This document shows, piece by piece, positions 12,301 to 27,300 of a stretch of DNA of 64,000 bases (the stretch's first letter is position 1; the number at the start of each line of letters is the position of its first letter). Both the position numbers and the translations under genes were made by a program. Source of the DNA: Strongylocentrotus droebachiensis (lineage: Eukaryota > Echinodermata > Echinoidea > Camarodonta > Strongylocentrotidae). The stretch covers positions 468,501-532,500 of the forward strand of contig JAVYIG010000111.1 of the NCBI GenBank assembly GCA_035222895.1, given 5' to 3'. Below the pieces are notes generated by a model that did not search any database, was not told where the DNA came from, and saw only the letters and a list, made by a program, of their open reading frames with translations.

Positions 12301-15300
12301 CTTGAGTTGAATTTGACGCTAAAACGAAGCATAAAAGAATTTGTATCTATAATGTCGTGATGAAAAAGGAGCAATTGCTTCATGTAATAGGTGTTTGTAT
12401 GTACATTGTATTATCTGCTTTGACTTGATAGCTTACCTATGCACGGCGTCCCAGCAAAACCAGCAGAGCAGGCACAACTAAACATGTTCACTCCGTTAGT
12501 ACAATCTTCATTAGCCATACACGGACTGGTAGCACATTCGTCGATATCTGTGCAAATTGAGTTCCAAAGACATTGAAGGGAATAAAAGCGACTAGAAAAG
12601 CAATTTCCCTTTTACCAGATTTATATTTTATAGCCATTGGAAGCGGGGTAGACTTTCAATTTGTCAATCTTCTCAATTATGTTTGACACTGTAGCTTGAT
12701 TCACACTTTTGTCATTTTGTAAGATAGAATGGTTCATGAAGTTTGTACTTCTGGCCGTCTCTGGGAATCAACTAAAAAAGGTCATTTAACTAAATTAACA
12801 TTGTGACTTTCCACTACTGATCGAGTGGAGATGCAAAACTTGAGTTGAATTTGACGCTGATATGAAGCATAAAAGAATTTGTATCTATAATTTCATGATG
12901 AAAAAGGAGCAATTGCTTCATGTAATAGGTGTTTGTATGTATTATCTGCTTTGACTTGATAGCTTACCTATGCACGGCGTCCCAGCAAAACCAGCAGAGC
13001 AGGCACAACTAAACATGTTCACTCCGTTAGTACAATCTTCATTAGCCATACACGGACTGGTAGCACATTCGTCGATATCTGTGCAAATTGAGTTCCAAAG
13101 ACATTGAAGGGAATAAAAGCGACTAGAAAAGCAATTTCCCTTTTACCAGATTTATATTTTATAGCCATTGGAAGCGGGGTAGACTTTCAATATGTCAATC
13201 TTCTCAATTATGTTTGACACTGTAGCTTGATTCACACTTTTGTCATTTTGTAAGATAGAATGGTTCATGAAATTTGTACTTCAGGCCGTCTCTGGGAATC
13301 AACTAAAAAAGGTCAATTAACTTAATTAACATTGTGACTTTCCACTACTGATCGAGTGGAGATGCAAAACGTGAGTTGAATTTGACGCTAAAACGAAGCA
13401 TAAAAGAATTTGAATCTATAATGTCGTGATGAAAAAGGAGCAATTGCTTCATGTAATAGGTGTTTGTATGTATTATCTGCTTTGACTTGATAGCTTACCT
13501 ATGCACGGCGTCCCAGCAAAACCAGCAGAGCAGGCACAACTAAACATGTTCACTCCGTTAGTACAATCTTCATTAGCCATACACGGACTGGTAGCACATT
13601 CGTCGATATCTGTGCAAATTGAGTTCCAAAGACATTGAAGGGAATAAAAGCGACTAGAAAAGCAATTTCCCTTTTACCAGATTTATATTTTATAGCCATT
13701 GGAAGCGGGGTAGACTTTCAATTTTTCAATCTTCTCAATTATGTTTGACACTGTAGCTTGATTCACACTTTTGTCATTTTGTAAGATAGAATGGTTCATG
13801 AAGTTTGTACTTCAGGCCGTTGATGGGAATCAACTAAAAAAGGTCATTTAACTAAATTAACATTGTGACTTTCCACTACTGATCGAGTGGAGATGCAAAA
13901 CGTGAGTTGAATTTGACGCTAAAACGAAGCATAAAAGAATTTGTATCTATAATGTCGTGATGAAAAAGGAGCAATTGCTTCATGTAATAGGTGTTTGTAT
14001 GTATTATCTGCTTTGACTTGATAACTTACCTATGCACGGCGTCCCAGCAAAACCAGCAGAGCAGGCACAACTAAACATGTTCACTCCGTTAGTACAATCT
14101 TCATTAGCCATACACGGACTGGTAGCACATTCGTCGATATCTGTGCAAATTGAGTTCCAAAGACATTGAAGGGAATAAAAGCGACTAGAAAAGCAATTTC
14201 CCTTTTACCAGATTTATATTTTATAGCCATTGGAAGCGGGGTAGACTTTCAATTTGTCAATCTTCTCAATTATGTTTGACACTGTAGCTTGATTCACACT
14301 TTTGTCATTTTGTAAGATAGAATGGTTCATGAAGTTTGTACTTCTGGCCGTCTCTGGGAATCAACTAAAAAAGGTCATTTAACTAAATTAACATTGTGAC
14401 TTTCCACTACTGATCGAGTGGAGATGCAAAACTTGAGTTGAATTTGACGCTGATATGAAGCATAAAAGACTTTGTATCTATAATTTCATGATGAAAAAGG
14501 AGCAATTGCTTCATGTAATAGGTGTTTGTATGTATTATCTGCTTTGACTTGATAGCTTACCTATGCACGGCGTCCCAGCAAAACCAGCAGAGCAGGCACA
14601 ACTAAACATGTTCACTCCGTTAGTACAATCTTCATTAGCCATACACGGACTGGTAGCACATTCGTCGATATCTGTGCAAATTGAGTTCCAAAGACATTGA
14701 AGGGAATAAAAGCGACTAGAAAAGCAATTTCCCTTTTACCAGATTTATATTTTATAGCCATTGGAAGCGGGGTAGACTTTCAATTTGTCAATCTTCTCAA
14801 TTATGTTTGACACTGTAGCTTGATTCACACTTTTGTCATTTTGTAAGATAGAATGGTTCATGAAATTTGTACTTCAGGCCGTCTCTGGGAATCAACTAAA
14901 AAAGGTCAATTAACTTAATTAACATTGTGACTTTCCACTACTGATCGAGTGGAGATGCAAAACGTGAGTTGAATTTGACGCTAAAACGAAGCATAAAAGA
15001 ATTTGAATCTATAATGTCGTGATGAAAAAGGAGCAATTGCTTCATGTAATAGGTGTTTGTATGTATTATCTGCTTTGACTTGATAGCTTACCTATGCACG
15101 GCGTCCCAGCAAAACCAGCAGAGCAGGCACAACTAAACATGTTCACTCCGTTAGTACAATCTTCATTAGCCATACACGGACTGGTAGCACATTCGTCGAT
15201 ATCTGTGCAAATTGAGTTCCAAAGACATTGAAGGGAATAAAAGCGACTAGAAAAGCAATTTCCCTTTTACCAGATTTATATTTTATAGCCATTGGAAGCG

Positions 15301-18300
15301 GGGTAGACTTTCAATTTGTCAATCTTCTCAATTATGTTTGACACTGTAGCTTGATTCACACTTTTGTCATTTTGTAAGATAGAATGGTTCATGAAGTTTG
15401 TACTTCAGGCCGTCTCTGGGAATCAACTAAAAAAGGTCATTTAACTAAATTGACATTGTAACTTTCCACTACTGATCGAGTGGAGATGCAAAACTTGAGT
15501 TGAATTTGACGCTGATATGAAGCATAAAAGACTTTGTATCTATAATTTCATGATGAAAAAGGAGCAATTGCTTCATGTAATAGGTGTTTGTATGTATTAT
15601 CTGCTTTGACTTGATAGCTTACCTATGCACGGCGTCCCAGCAAAACCAGCAGAGCAGGCACAACTAAACATGTTCACTCCGTTAGTACAATCTTCATTAG
15701 CCATACACGGACTGGTAGCACATTCGTCGATATCTGTGCGAATTGAGTTCCAAAGACATTGAAGGGAATAAAAGCGACTAGAAAAGCAATTTCCCTTTTA
15801 CCAGATTTATATTTTATAGCCATTGGAAGCGGGGTAGACTTTCAATTTGTCAATCTTCTCAATTATGTTTGACATTGTAGCTTGATTCACACTTTTGTCA
15901 TTTTGTAAGATAGAATGGTTCATGAAGTTTGTACTTCAGGCCGTCTCTGGGAATCAACTAAAAAAGGTCAATTAACTTAATTAACATTGTGACTTTCCAC
16001 TACTGATCGAGTGGAGATGCAAAACGTGAGTTGAATTAGACGCTAAAACGAAGCATAAAAGAATTTGAATCTATAATGTCGTGATGAAAAAGGAGCAATT
16101 GCTTCATGTAATAGGTGTTTGTATGTATTATCTGCTTTGACTTGATAGCTTACCTATGCACGGCGTCCCAGCAAAACCAGCAGAGCAGGCACAACTAAAC
16201 ATGTTCACTCCGTTAGTACAATCTTCATTAGCCATACACGGACTGGTAGCACATTCGTCGATATCTGTGCGAATTGAGTTCCAAAGACATTGAAGGGAAT
16301 AAAAGCGACTAGAAAAGCAATTTCCCTTTTACCAGATTTATATTTTATAGCCATTGGAAGCGGGGTAGACTTTCAATTTGTCAATCTTCTCAATTATGTT
16401 TGACACTGTAGCTTGATTAACACTTTTGTCATTTTGTAAGATAGAATGGTTCATGAAGTTTGTACTTCTGGCCGTCTCTGGGAATCAACTAAAAAAGGTC
16501 ATTTAACTAAAATAACATTGTAACTTTCCACTACTGATCGAGTGGAGATGCAAAACTTGAGTTGAATTTGACGCTGATATGAAGCATAAAAGACTTTGTA
16601 TCTATAATTTCATGATGAAAAAGGAGCAATTGCTTCATGTAATAGGTGTTTGTATGTATTATCTGCTTTGACTTGATAGCTTACCTATGCACGGCGTCCC
16701 AGCAAAACCAGCAGAGCAGGCACAACTAAACATGTTCACTCCGTTAGTACAATCTTCATTAGCCATACACGGACTGGTAGCACATTCGTCGATATCTGTG
16801 CAAATTGAGTTCCAAAGACATTGAAGGGAATAAAAGCGACTAGAAAAGCAATTTCCCTTTTACCAGATTTATATTTTATAGCCATTGGAAGCGGGGTAGA
16901 CTTTCAATTTGTCAATCTTCTCAATTATGTTTGACATTGTAGCTTGATTCACACTTTTGTCATTTTGTAAGATAGAATGGTTCATGAAGTTTGTACTTCA
17001 GGCCGTCTCTGGGAATCAACTAAAAAAGGTCAATTAACTTAATTAACATTGTGACTTTCCACTACTGATCGAGTGGAGATGCAAAACGTGAGTTGAATTA
17101 GACGCTAAAACGAAGCATAAAAGAATTTGAATCTATAATGTCGTGATGAAAAAGGAGCAATTGCTTCATGTAATAGGTGTTTGTATGTATTATCTGCTTT
17201 GACTTGATAGCTTACCTATGCACGGCGTCCCAGCAAAACCAGCAGAGCAGGCACAACTAAACATGTTCACTCCGTTAGTACAATCTTCATTAGCCATACA
17301 CGGACTGGTAGCACATTCGTCGATATCTGTGCGAATTGAGTTCCAAAGACATTGAAGGGAATAAAAGCGACTAGAAAAGCAATTTCCCTTTTACCAGATT
17401 TATATTTTATAGCCATTGGAAGCGGGGTAGACTTTCAATTTGTCAATCTTCTCAATTATGTTTGACACTGTAGCTTGATTCACACTTTTGTCATTTTGTA
17501 AGATAGAATGGTTCATGAAGTTTGTACTTCAGGCCGTCTCTGGGAATCAACTAAAAAAGGTCAATTAACTTAATTAACATTGTGACTTTCCACTACTGAT
17601 CGAGTGGAGATGCAAAACGTGAGTTGAATTTGACGCTAAAACGAAGCATAAAAGAATTTGAATCTATAATGTCGTGATGAAAAAGGAGCAATTGCTTCAT
17701 GTAATAGGTGTTTGTATGTATTATCTGCTTTGACTTGATAGCTTACCTATGCACGGCGTCCCAGCAAAACCAGCAGAGCAGGCACAACTAAACATGTTCA
17801 CTCCGTTAGTACAATCTTCATTAGCCATACACGGACTGGTAGCACATTCGTCGATATCTGTGCGAATTGAGTTCCAAAGACATTGAAGGGAATAAAAGCG
17901 ACTAGAAAAGCAATTTCCCTTTTACCAGATTTATATTTTATAGCCATTGGAAGCGGGGTAGACTTTCAATTTGTCAATCTTCTCAATTATGTTTGACACT
18001 GTAGCTTGATTAACACTTTTGTCATTTTGTAAGATAGAATGGTTCATGAAGTTTGTACTTCTGGCCGTCTCTGGGAATCAACTAAAAAAGGTCATTTAAC
18101 TAAATTAACATTGTAACTTTCCACTACTGATCGAGTGGAGATGCAAAACTTGAGTTGAATTTGACGCTGATATGAAGCATAAAAGACTTTGTATCTATAA
18201 TTTCATGATGAAAAAGGAGCAATTGCTTCATGTAATAGGTGTTTGTATGTATTATCTGCTTTGACTTGATAGCTTACCTATGCACGGCGTCCCAGCAAAA

Positions 18301-21300
18301 CCAGCAGAGCAGGCACAACTAAACATGTTCACTCCGTTAGTACAATCTTCATTAGCCATACACGGACTGGTAGCACATTCGTCGATATCTGTGCAAATTG
18401 AGTTCCAAAGACATTGAAGGGAATAAAAGCGACTAGAAAAGCAATTTCCCTTTTACCAGATTTATATTTTATAGCCATTGGAAGCGGGGTAGACTTTCAA
18501 TTTGTCAATCTTCTCAATTATGTTTGACATTGTAGCTTGATTCACACTTTTGTCATTTTGTAAGATAGAATGGTTCATGAAGTTTGTACTTCAGGCCGTC
18601 TCTGGGAATCAACTAAAAAAGGTCAATTAACTTAATTAACATTGTGACTTTCCACTACTGATCGAGTGGAGATGCAAAACGTGAGTTGAATTAGACGCTA
18701 AAACGAAGCATAAAAGAATTTGAATCTATAATGTCGTGATGAAAAAGGAGCAATTGCTTCATGTAATAGGTGTTTGTATGTATTATCTGCTTTGACTTGA
18801 TAGCTTACCTATGCACGGCGTCCCAGCAAAACCAGCAGAGCAGGCACAACTAAACATGTTCACTCCGTTAGTACAATCTTCATTAGCCATACACGGACTG
18901 GTAGCACATTCGTCGATATCTGTGCGAATTGAGTTCCAAAGACATTGAAGGGAATAAAAGCGACTAGAAAAGCAATTTCCCTTTTACCAGATTTATATTT
19001 TATAGCCATTGGAAGCGGGGTAGACTTTCAATTTGTCAATCTTCTCAATTATGTTTGACACTGTAGCTTGATTCACACTTTTGTCATTTTGTAAGATAGA
19101 ATGGTTCATGAAGTTTGTACTTCAGGCCGTCTCTGGGAATCAACTAAAAAAGGTCAATTAACTTAATTAACATTGTGACTTTCCACTACTGATCGAGTGG
19201 AGATGCAAAACGTGAGTTGAATTTGACGCTAAAACGAAGCATAAAAGAATTTGAATCTATAATGTCGTGATGAAAAAGGAGCAATTGCTTCATGTAATAG
19301 GTGTTTGTATGTATTATCTGCTTTGACTTGATAGCTTACCTATGCACGGCGTCCCAGCAAAACCAGCAGAGCAGGCACAACTAAACATGTTCACTCCGTT
19401 AGTACAATCTTCATTAGCCATACACGGACTGGTAGCACATTCGTCGATATCTGTGCAAATTGAGTTCCAAAGACATTGAAGGGAATAAAAGCGACTAGAA
19501 AAGCAATTTCCCTTTTACCAGATTTATATTTTATAGCCATTGGAAGCGGGGTAGACTTTCAATTTGTCAATCTTCTCAATTATGTTTGACACTGTAGCTT
19601 GATTCACACTTTTGTCATTTTGTAAGATAGAATGGTTCATGAAGTTTGTACTTCTGGCCGTCTCTGGGAATCAACTAAAAAAGGTCATTTAACTAAATTA
19701 ACATTGTAACTTTCCACTACTGATCGAGTGGAGATGCAAAACTTGAGTTGAATTTGACGCTGATATGAAGCATAAAAGACTTTGTATCTATAATTTCATG
19801 ATGAAAAAGGAGCAATTGCTTCATGTAATAGGTGTTTGTATGTATTATCTGCTTTGACTTGATAGCTTACCTATGCACGGCGTCCCAGCAAAACCAGCAG
19901 AGCAGGCACAACTAAACATGTTCACTCCGTTAGTACAATCTTCATTAGCCATACACGGACTGGTAGCACATTCGTCGATATCTGTGCAAATTGAGTTCCA
20001 AAGACATTGAAGGGAATAAAAGCGACTAGAAAAGCAATTTCCCTTTTACCAGATTTATATTTTATAGCCATTGGAAGCGGGGTAGACTTTCAATTTGTCA
20101 ATCTTCTCAATTATGTTTGACATTGTAGCTTGATTCACACTTTTGTCATTTTGTAAGATAGAATGGTTCATGAAGTTTGTACTTCAGGCCGTTGATGGGA
20201 ATCAATTAAAAAAGGTCATTTAACTAAATTAACATTGTGACTTTCCACTACTGATCGAGTGGAGATGCAAAACTTGAGTTGAATTTGACGCTAAAACGAA
20301 GCATAAAAGAATTTGTATCTATAATGTCGTGATGAAAAAGGAGCAATTGCTTCATGTAATAGGTGTTTGTATGTACATTGTATTATCTGCTTTGACTTGA
20401 TAGCTTACCTATGCACGGCGTCCCAGCAAAACCAGCAGAGCAGGCACAACTAAACATGTTCACTCCGTTAGTACAATCTTCATTAGCCATACACGGACTG
20501 GTAGCACATTCGTCGATATCTGTGCAAATTGAGTTCCAAAGACATTGAAGGGAATAAAAGCGACTAGAAAAGCAATTTCCCTTTTACCAGATTTATATTT
20601 TATAGCCATTGGAAGCGGGGTAGACTTTCAATTTGTCAATCTTCTCAATTATGTTTGACACTGTAGCTTGATTCACACTTTTGTCATTTTGTAAGATAGA
20701 ATGGTTCATGAAGTTTGTACTTCTGGCCGTCTCTGGGAATCAACTAAAAAAGGTCATTTAACTAAATTAACATTGTGACTTTCCACTACTGATCGAGTGG
20801 AGATGCAAAACTTGAGTTGAATTTGACGCTGATATGAAGCATAAAAGAATTTGTATCTATAATTTCATGATGAAAAAGGAGCAATTGCTTCATGTAATAG
20901 GTGTTTGTATGTATTATCTGCTTTGACTTGATAGCTTACCTATGCACGGCGTCCCAGCAAAACCAGCAGAGCAGGCACAACTAAACATGTTCACTCCGTT
21001 AGTACAATCTTCATTAGCCATACACGGACTGGTAGCACATTCGTCGATATCTGTGCAAATTGAGTTCCAAAGACATTGAAGGGAATAAAAGCGACTAGAA
21101 AAGCAATTTCCCTTTTACCAGATTTATATTTTATAGCCATTGGAAGCGGGGTAGACTTTCAATATGTCAATCTTCTCAATTATGTTTGACACTGTAGCTT
21201 GATTCACACTTTTGTCATTTTGTAAGATAGAATGGTTCATGAAATTTGTACTTCAGGCCGTCTCTGGGAATCAACTAAAAAAGGTCAATTAACTTAATTA

Positions 21301-24300
21301 ACATTGTGACTTTCCACTACTGATCGAGTGGAGATGCAAAACGTGAGTTGAATTTGACGCTAAAACGAAGCATAAAAGAATTTGAATCTATAATGTCGTG
21401 ATGAAAAAGGAGCAATTGCTTCATGTAATAGGTGTTTGTATGTATTATCTGCTTTGACTTGATAGCTTACCTATGCACGGCGTCCCAGCAAAACCAGCAG
21501 AGCAGGCACAACTAAACATGTTCACTCCGTTAGTACAATCTTCATTAGCCATACACGGACTGGTAGCACATTCGTCGATATCTGTGCAAATTGAGTTCCA
21601 AAGACATTGAAGGGAAAAAAAGCGACTAGAAAAGCAATTTCCCTTTTACCAGATTTATATTTTATAGCCATTGGAAGCGGGGTAGACTTTCAATTTTTCA
21701 ATCTTCTCAATTATGTTTGACACTGTAGCTTGATTCACACTTTTGTCATGTTGTAAGATAGAATGGTTCATGAAGTTTGTACTTCAGGCCGTTGATGGGA
21801 ATCAATTAAAAAAGGTCATTTAACTAAATTAACATTGTGACTTTCCACTACTGATCGAGTGGAGATGCAAAACTTGAGTTGAATTTGACGCTAAAACGAA
21901 GCATAAAAGAATTTGTATCTATAATGTCGTGATGAAAAAGGAGCAATTGCTTCATGTAATAGGTGTTTGTATGTACATTGTATTATCTGCTTTGACTTGA
22001 TAGCTTACCTATGCACGGCGTCCCAGCAAAACCAGCAGAGCAGGCACAACTAAACATGTTCACTCCGTTAGTACAATCTTCATTAGCCATACACGGACTG
22101 GTAGCACATTCGTCGATATCTGTGCAAATTGAGTTCCAAAGACATTGAAGGGAATAAAAGCGACTAGAAAAGCAATTTCCCTTTTACCAGATTTATATTT
22201 TATAGCCATTGGAAGCGGGGTAGACTTTCAATTTGTCAATCTTCTCAATTATGTTTGACACTGTAGCTTGATTCACACTTTTGTCATTTTGTAAGATAGA
22301 ATGGTTCATGAAGTTTGTACTTCTGGCCGTCTCTGGGAATCAACTAAAAAAGGTCATTTAACTAAATTAACATTGTGACTTTCCACTACTGATCGAGTGG
22401 AGATGCAAAACTTGAGTTGAATTTGACGCTGATATGAAGCATAAAAGAATTTGTATCTATAATTTCATGATGAAAAAGGAGCAATTGCTTCATGTAATAG
22501 GTGTTTGTATGTATTATCTGCTTTGACTTGATAGCTTACCTATGCACGGCGTCCCAGCAAAACCAGCAGAGCAGGCACAACTAAACATGTTCACTCCGTT
22601 AGTACAATCTTCATTAGCCATACACGGACTGGTAGCACATTCGTCGATATCTGTGCAAATTGAGTTCCAAAGACATTGAAGGGAATAAAAGCGACTAGAA
22701 AAGCAATTTCCCTTTTACCAGATTTATATTTTATAGCCATTGGAAGCGGGGTAGACTTTCAATATGTCAATCTTCTCAATTATGTTTGACACTGTAGCTT
22801 GATTCACACTTTTGTCATTTTGTAAGATAGAATGGTTCATGAAATTTGTACTTCAGGCCGTCTCTGGGAATCAACTAAAAAAGGTCAATTAACTTAATTA
22901 ACATTGTGACTTTCCACTACTGATCGAGTGGAGATGCAAAACGTGAGTTGAATTTGACGCTAAAACGAAGCATAAAAGAATTTGAATCTATAATGTCGTG
23001 ATGAAAAAGGAGCAATTGCTTCATGTAATAGGTGTTTGTATGTATTATCTGCTTTGACTTGATAGCTTACCTATGCACGGCGTCCCAGCAAAACCAGCAG
23101 AGCAGGCACAACTAAACATGTTCACTCCGTTAGTACAATCTTCATTAGCCATACACGGACTGGTAGCACATTCGTCGATATCTGTGCAAATTGAGTTCCA
23201 AAGACATTGAAGGGAATAAAAGCGACTAGAAAAGCAATTTCCCTTTTACCAGATTTATATTTTATAGCCATTGGAAGCGGGGTAGACTTTCAATTTTTCA
23301 ATCTTCTCAATTATGTTTGACACTGTAGCTTGATTCACACTTTTGTCATTTTGTAAGATAGAATGGTTCATGAAGTTTGTACTTCAGGCCGTTGATGGGA
23401 ATCAACTAAAAAAGGTCATTTAACTAAATTAACATTGTGACTTTCCACTACTGATCGAGTGGAGATGCAAAACGTGAGTTGAATTTGACGCTAAAACGAA
23501 GCATAAAAGAATTTGTATCTATAATGTCGTGATGAAAAAGGAGCAATTGCTTCATGTAATAGGTGTTTGTATGTATTATCTGCTTTGACTTGATAACTTA
23601 CCTATGCACGGCGTCCCAGCAAAACCAGCAGAGCAGGCACAACTAAACATGTTCACTCCGTTAGTACAATCTTCATTAGCCATACACGGACTGGTAGCAC
23701 ATTCGTCGATATCTGTGCAAATTGAGTTCCAAAGACATTGAAGGGAATAAAAGCGACTAGAAAAGCAATTTCCCTTTTACCAGATTTATATTTTATAGCC
23801 ATTGGAAGCGGGGTAGACTTTCAATTTGTCAATCTTCTCAATTATGTTTGACACTGTAGCTTGATTCACACTTTTGTCATTTTGTAAGATAGAATGGTTC
23901 ATGAAGTTTGTACTTCTGGCCGTCTCTGGGAATCAACTAAAAAAGGTCATTTAACTAAATTAACATTGTGACTTTCCACTACTGATCGAGTGGAGATGCA
24001 AAACTTGAGTTGAATTTGACGCTGATATGAAGCATAAAAGACTTTGTATCTATAATTTCATGATGAAAAAGGAGCAATTGCTTCATGTAATAGGTGTTTG
24101 TATGTATTATCTGCTTTGACTTGATAGCTTACCTATGCACGGCGTCCCAGCAAAACCAGCAGAGCAGGCACAACTAAACATGTTCACTCCGTTAGTACAA
24201 TCTTCATTAGCCATACACGGACTGGTAGCACATTCGTCGATATCTGTGCAAATTGAGTTCCAAAGACATTGAAGGGAATAAAAGCGACTAGAAAAGCAAT

Positions 24301-27300
24301 TTCCCTTTTACCAGATTTATATTTTATAGCCATTGGAAGCGGGGTAGACTTTCAATTTGTCAATCTTCTCAATTATGTTTGACACTGTAGCTTGATTCAC
24401 ACTTTTGTCATTTTGTAAGATAGAATGGTTCATGAAATTTGTACTTCAGGCCGTCTCTGGGAATCAACTAAAAAAGGTCAATTAACTTAATTAACATTGT
24501 GACTTTCCACTACTGATCGAGTGGAGATGCAAAACGTGAGTTGAATTTGACGCTAAAACGAAGCATAAAAGAATTTGAATCTATAATGTCGTGATGAAAA
24601 AGGAGCAATTGCTTCATGTAATAGGTGTTTGTATGTATTATCTGCTTTGACTTGATAGCTTACCTATGCACGGCGTCCCAGCAAAACCAGCAGAGCAGGC
24701 ACAACTAAACATGTTCACTCCGTTAGTACAATCTTCATTAGCCATACACGGACTGGTAGCACATTCGTCGATATCTGTGCAAATTGAGTTCCAAAGACAT
24801 TGAAGGGAATAAAAGCGACTAGAAAAGCAATTTCCCTTTTACCAGATTTATATTTTATAGCCATTGGAAGCGGGGTAGACTTTCAATTTGTCAATCTTCT
24901 CAATTATGTTTGACACTGTAGCTTGATTCACACTTTTGTCATTTTGTAAGATAGAATGGTTCATGAAGTTTGTACTTCAGGCCGTCTCTGGGAATCAACT
25001 AAAAAAGGTCATTTAACTAAATTGACATTGTAACTTTCCACTACTGATCGAGTGGAGATGCAAAACTTGAGTTGAATTTGACGCTGATATGAAGCATAAA
25101 AGACTTTGTATCTATAATTTCATGATGAAAAAGGAGCAATTGCTTCATGTAATAGGTGTTTGTATGTATTATCTGCTTTGACTTGATAGCTTACCTATGC
25201 ACGGCGTCCCAGCAAAACCAGCAGAGCAGGCACAACTAAACATGTTCACTCCGTTAGTACAATCTTCATTAGCCATACACGGACTGGTAGCACATTCGTC
25301 GATATCTGTGCGAATTGAGTTCCAAAGACATTGAAGGGAATAAAAGCGACTAGAAAAGCAATTTCCCTTTTACCAGATTTATATTTTATAGCCATTGGAA
25401 GCGGGGTAGACTTTCAATTTGTCAATCTTCTCAATTATGTTTGACATTGTAGCTTGATTCACACTTTTGTCATTTTGTAAGATAGAATGGTTCATGAAGT
25501 TTGTACTTCAGGCCGTCTCTGGGAATCAACTAAAAAAGGTCAATTAACTTAATTAACATTGTGACTTTCCACTACTGATCGAGTGGAGATGCAAAACGTG
25601 AGTTGAATTAGACGCTAAAACGAAGCATAAAAGAATTTGAATCTATAATGTCGTGATGAAAAAGGAGCAATTGCTTCATGTAATAGGTGTTTGTATGTAT
25701 TATCTGCTTTGACTTGATAGCTTACCTATGCACGGCGTCCCAGCAAAACCAGCAGAGCAGGCACAACTAAACATGTTCACTCCGTTAGTACAATCTTCAT
25801 TAGCCATACACGGACTGGTAGCACATTCGTCGATATCTGTGCGAATTGAGTTCCAAAGACATTGAAGGGAATAAAAGCGACTAGAAAAGCAATTTCCCTT
25901 TTACCAGATTTATATTTTATAGCCATTGGAAGCGGGGTAGACTTTCAATTTGTCAATCTTCTCAATTATGTTTGACACTGTAGCTTGATTAACACTTTTG
26001 TCATTTTGTAAGATAGAATGGTTCATGAAGTTTGTACTTCTGGCCGTCTCTGGGAATCAACTAAAAAAGGTCATTTAACTAAAATAACATTGTAACTTTC
26101 CACTACTGATCGAGTGGAGATGCAAAACTTGAGTTGAATTTGACGCTGATATGAAGCATAAAAGACTTTGTATCTATAATTTCATGATGAAAAAGGAGCA
26201 ATTGCTTCATGTAATAGGTGTTTGTATGTATTATCTGCTTTGACTTGATAGCTTACCTATGCACGGCGTCCCAGCAAAACCAGCAGAGCAGGCACAACTA
26301 AACATGTTCACTCCGTTAGTACAATCTTCATTAGCCATACACGGACTGGTAGCACATTCGTCGATATCTGTGCAAATTGAGTTCCAAAGACATTGAAGGG
26401 AATAAAAGCGACTAGAAAAGCAATTTCCCTTTTACCAGATTTATATTTTATAGCCATTGGAAGCGGGGTAGACTTTCAATTTGTCAATCTTCTCAATTAT
26501 GTTTGACATTGTAGCTTGATTCACACTTTTGTCATTTTGTAAGATAGAATGGTTCATGAAGTTTGTACTTCAGGCCGTCTCTGGGAATCAACTAAAAAAG
26601 GTCAATTAACTTAATTAACATTGTGACTTTCCACTACTGATCGAGTGGAGATGCAAAACGTGAGTTGAATTAGACGCTAAAACGAAGCATAAAAGAATTT
26701 GAATCTATAATGTCGTGATGAAAAAGGAGCAATTGCTTCATGTAATAGGTGTTTGTATGTATTATCTGCTTTGACTTGATAGCTTACCTATGCACGGCGT
26801 CCCAGCAAAACCAGCAGAGCAGGCACAACTAAACATGTTCACTCCGTTAGTACAATCTTCATTAGCCATACACGGACTGGTAGCACATTCGTCGATATCT
26901 GTGCGAATTGAGTTCCAAAGACATTGAAGGGAATAAAAGCGACTAGAAAAGCAATTTCCCTTTTACCAGATTTATATTTTATAGCCATTGGAAGCGGGGT
27001 AGACTTTCAATTTGTCAATCTTCTCAATTATGTTTGACACTGTAGCTTGATTCACACTTTTGTCATTTTGTAAGATAGAATGGTTCATGAAGTTTGTACT
27101 TCAGGCCGTCTCTGGGAATCAACTAAAAAAGGTCAATTAACTTAATTAACATTGTGACTTTCCACTACTGATCGAGTGGAGATGCAAAACGTGAGTTGAA
27201 TTTGACGCTAAAACGAAGCATAAAAGAATTTGAATCTATAATGTCGTGATGAAAAAGGAGCAATTGCTTCATGTAATAGGTGTTTGTATGTATTATCTGC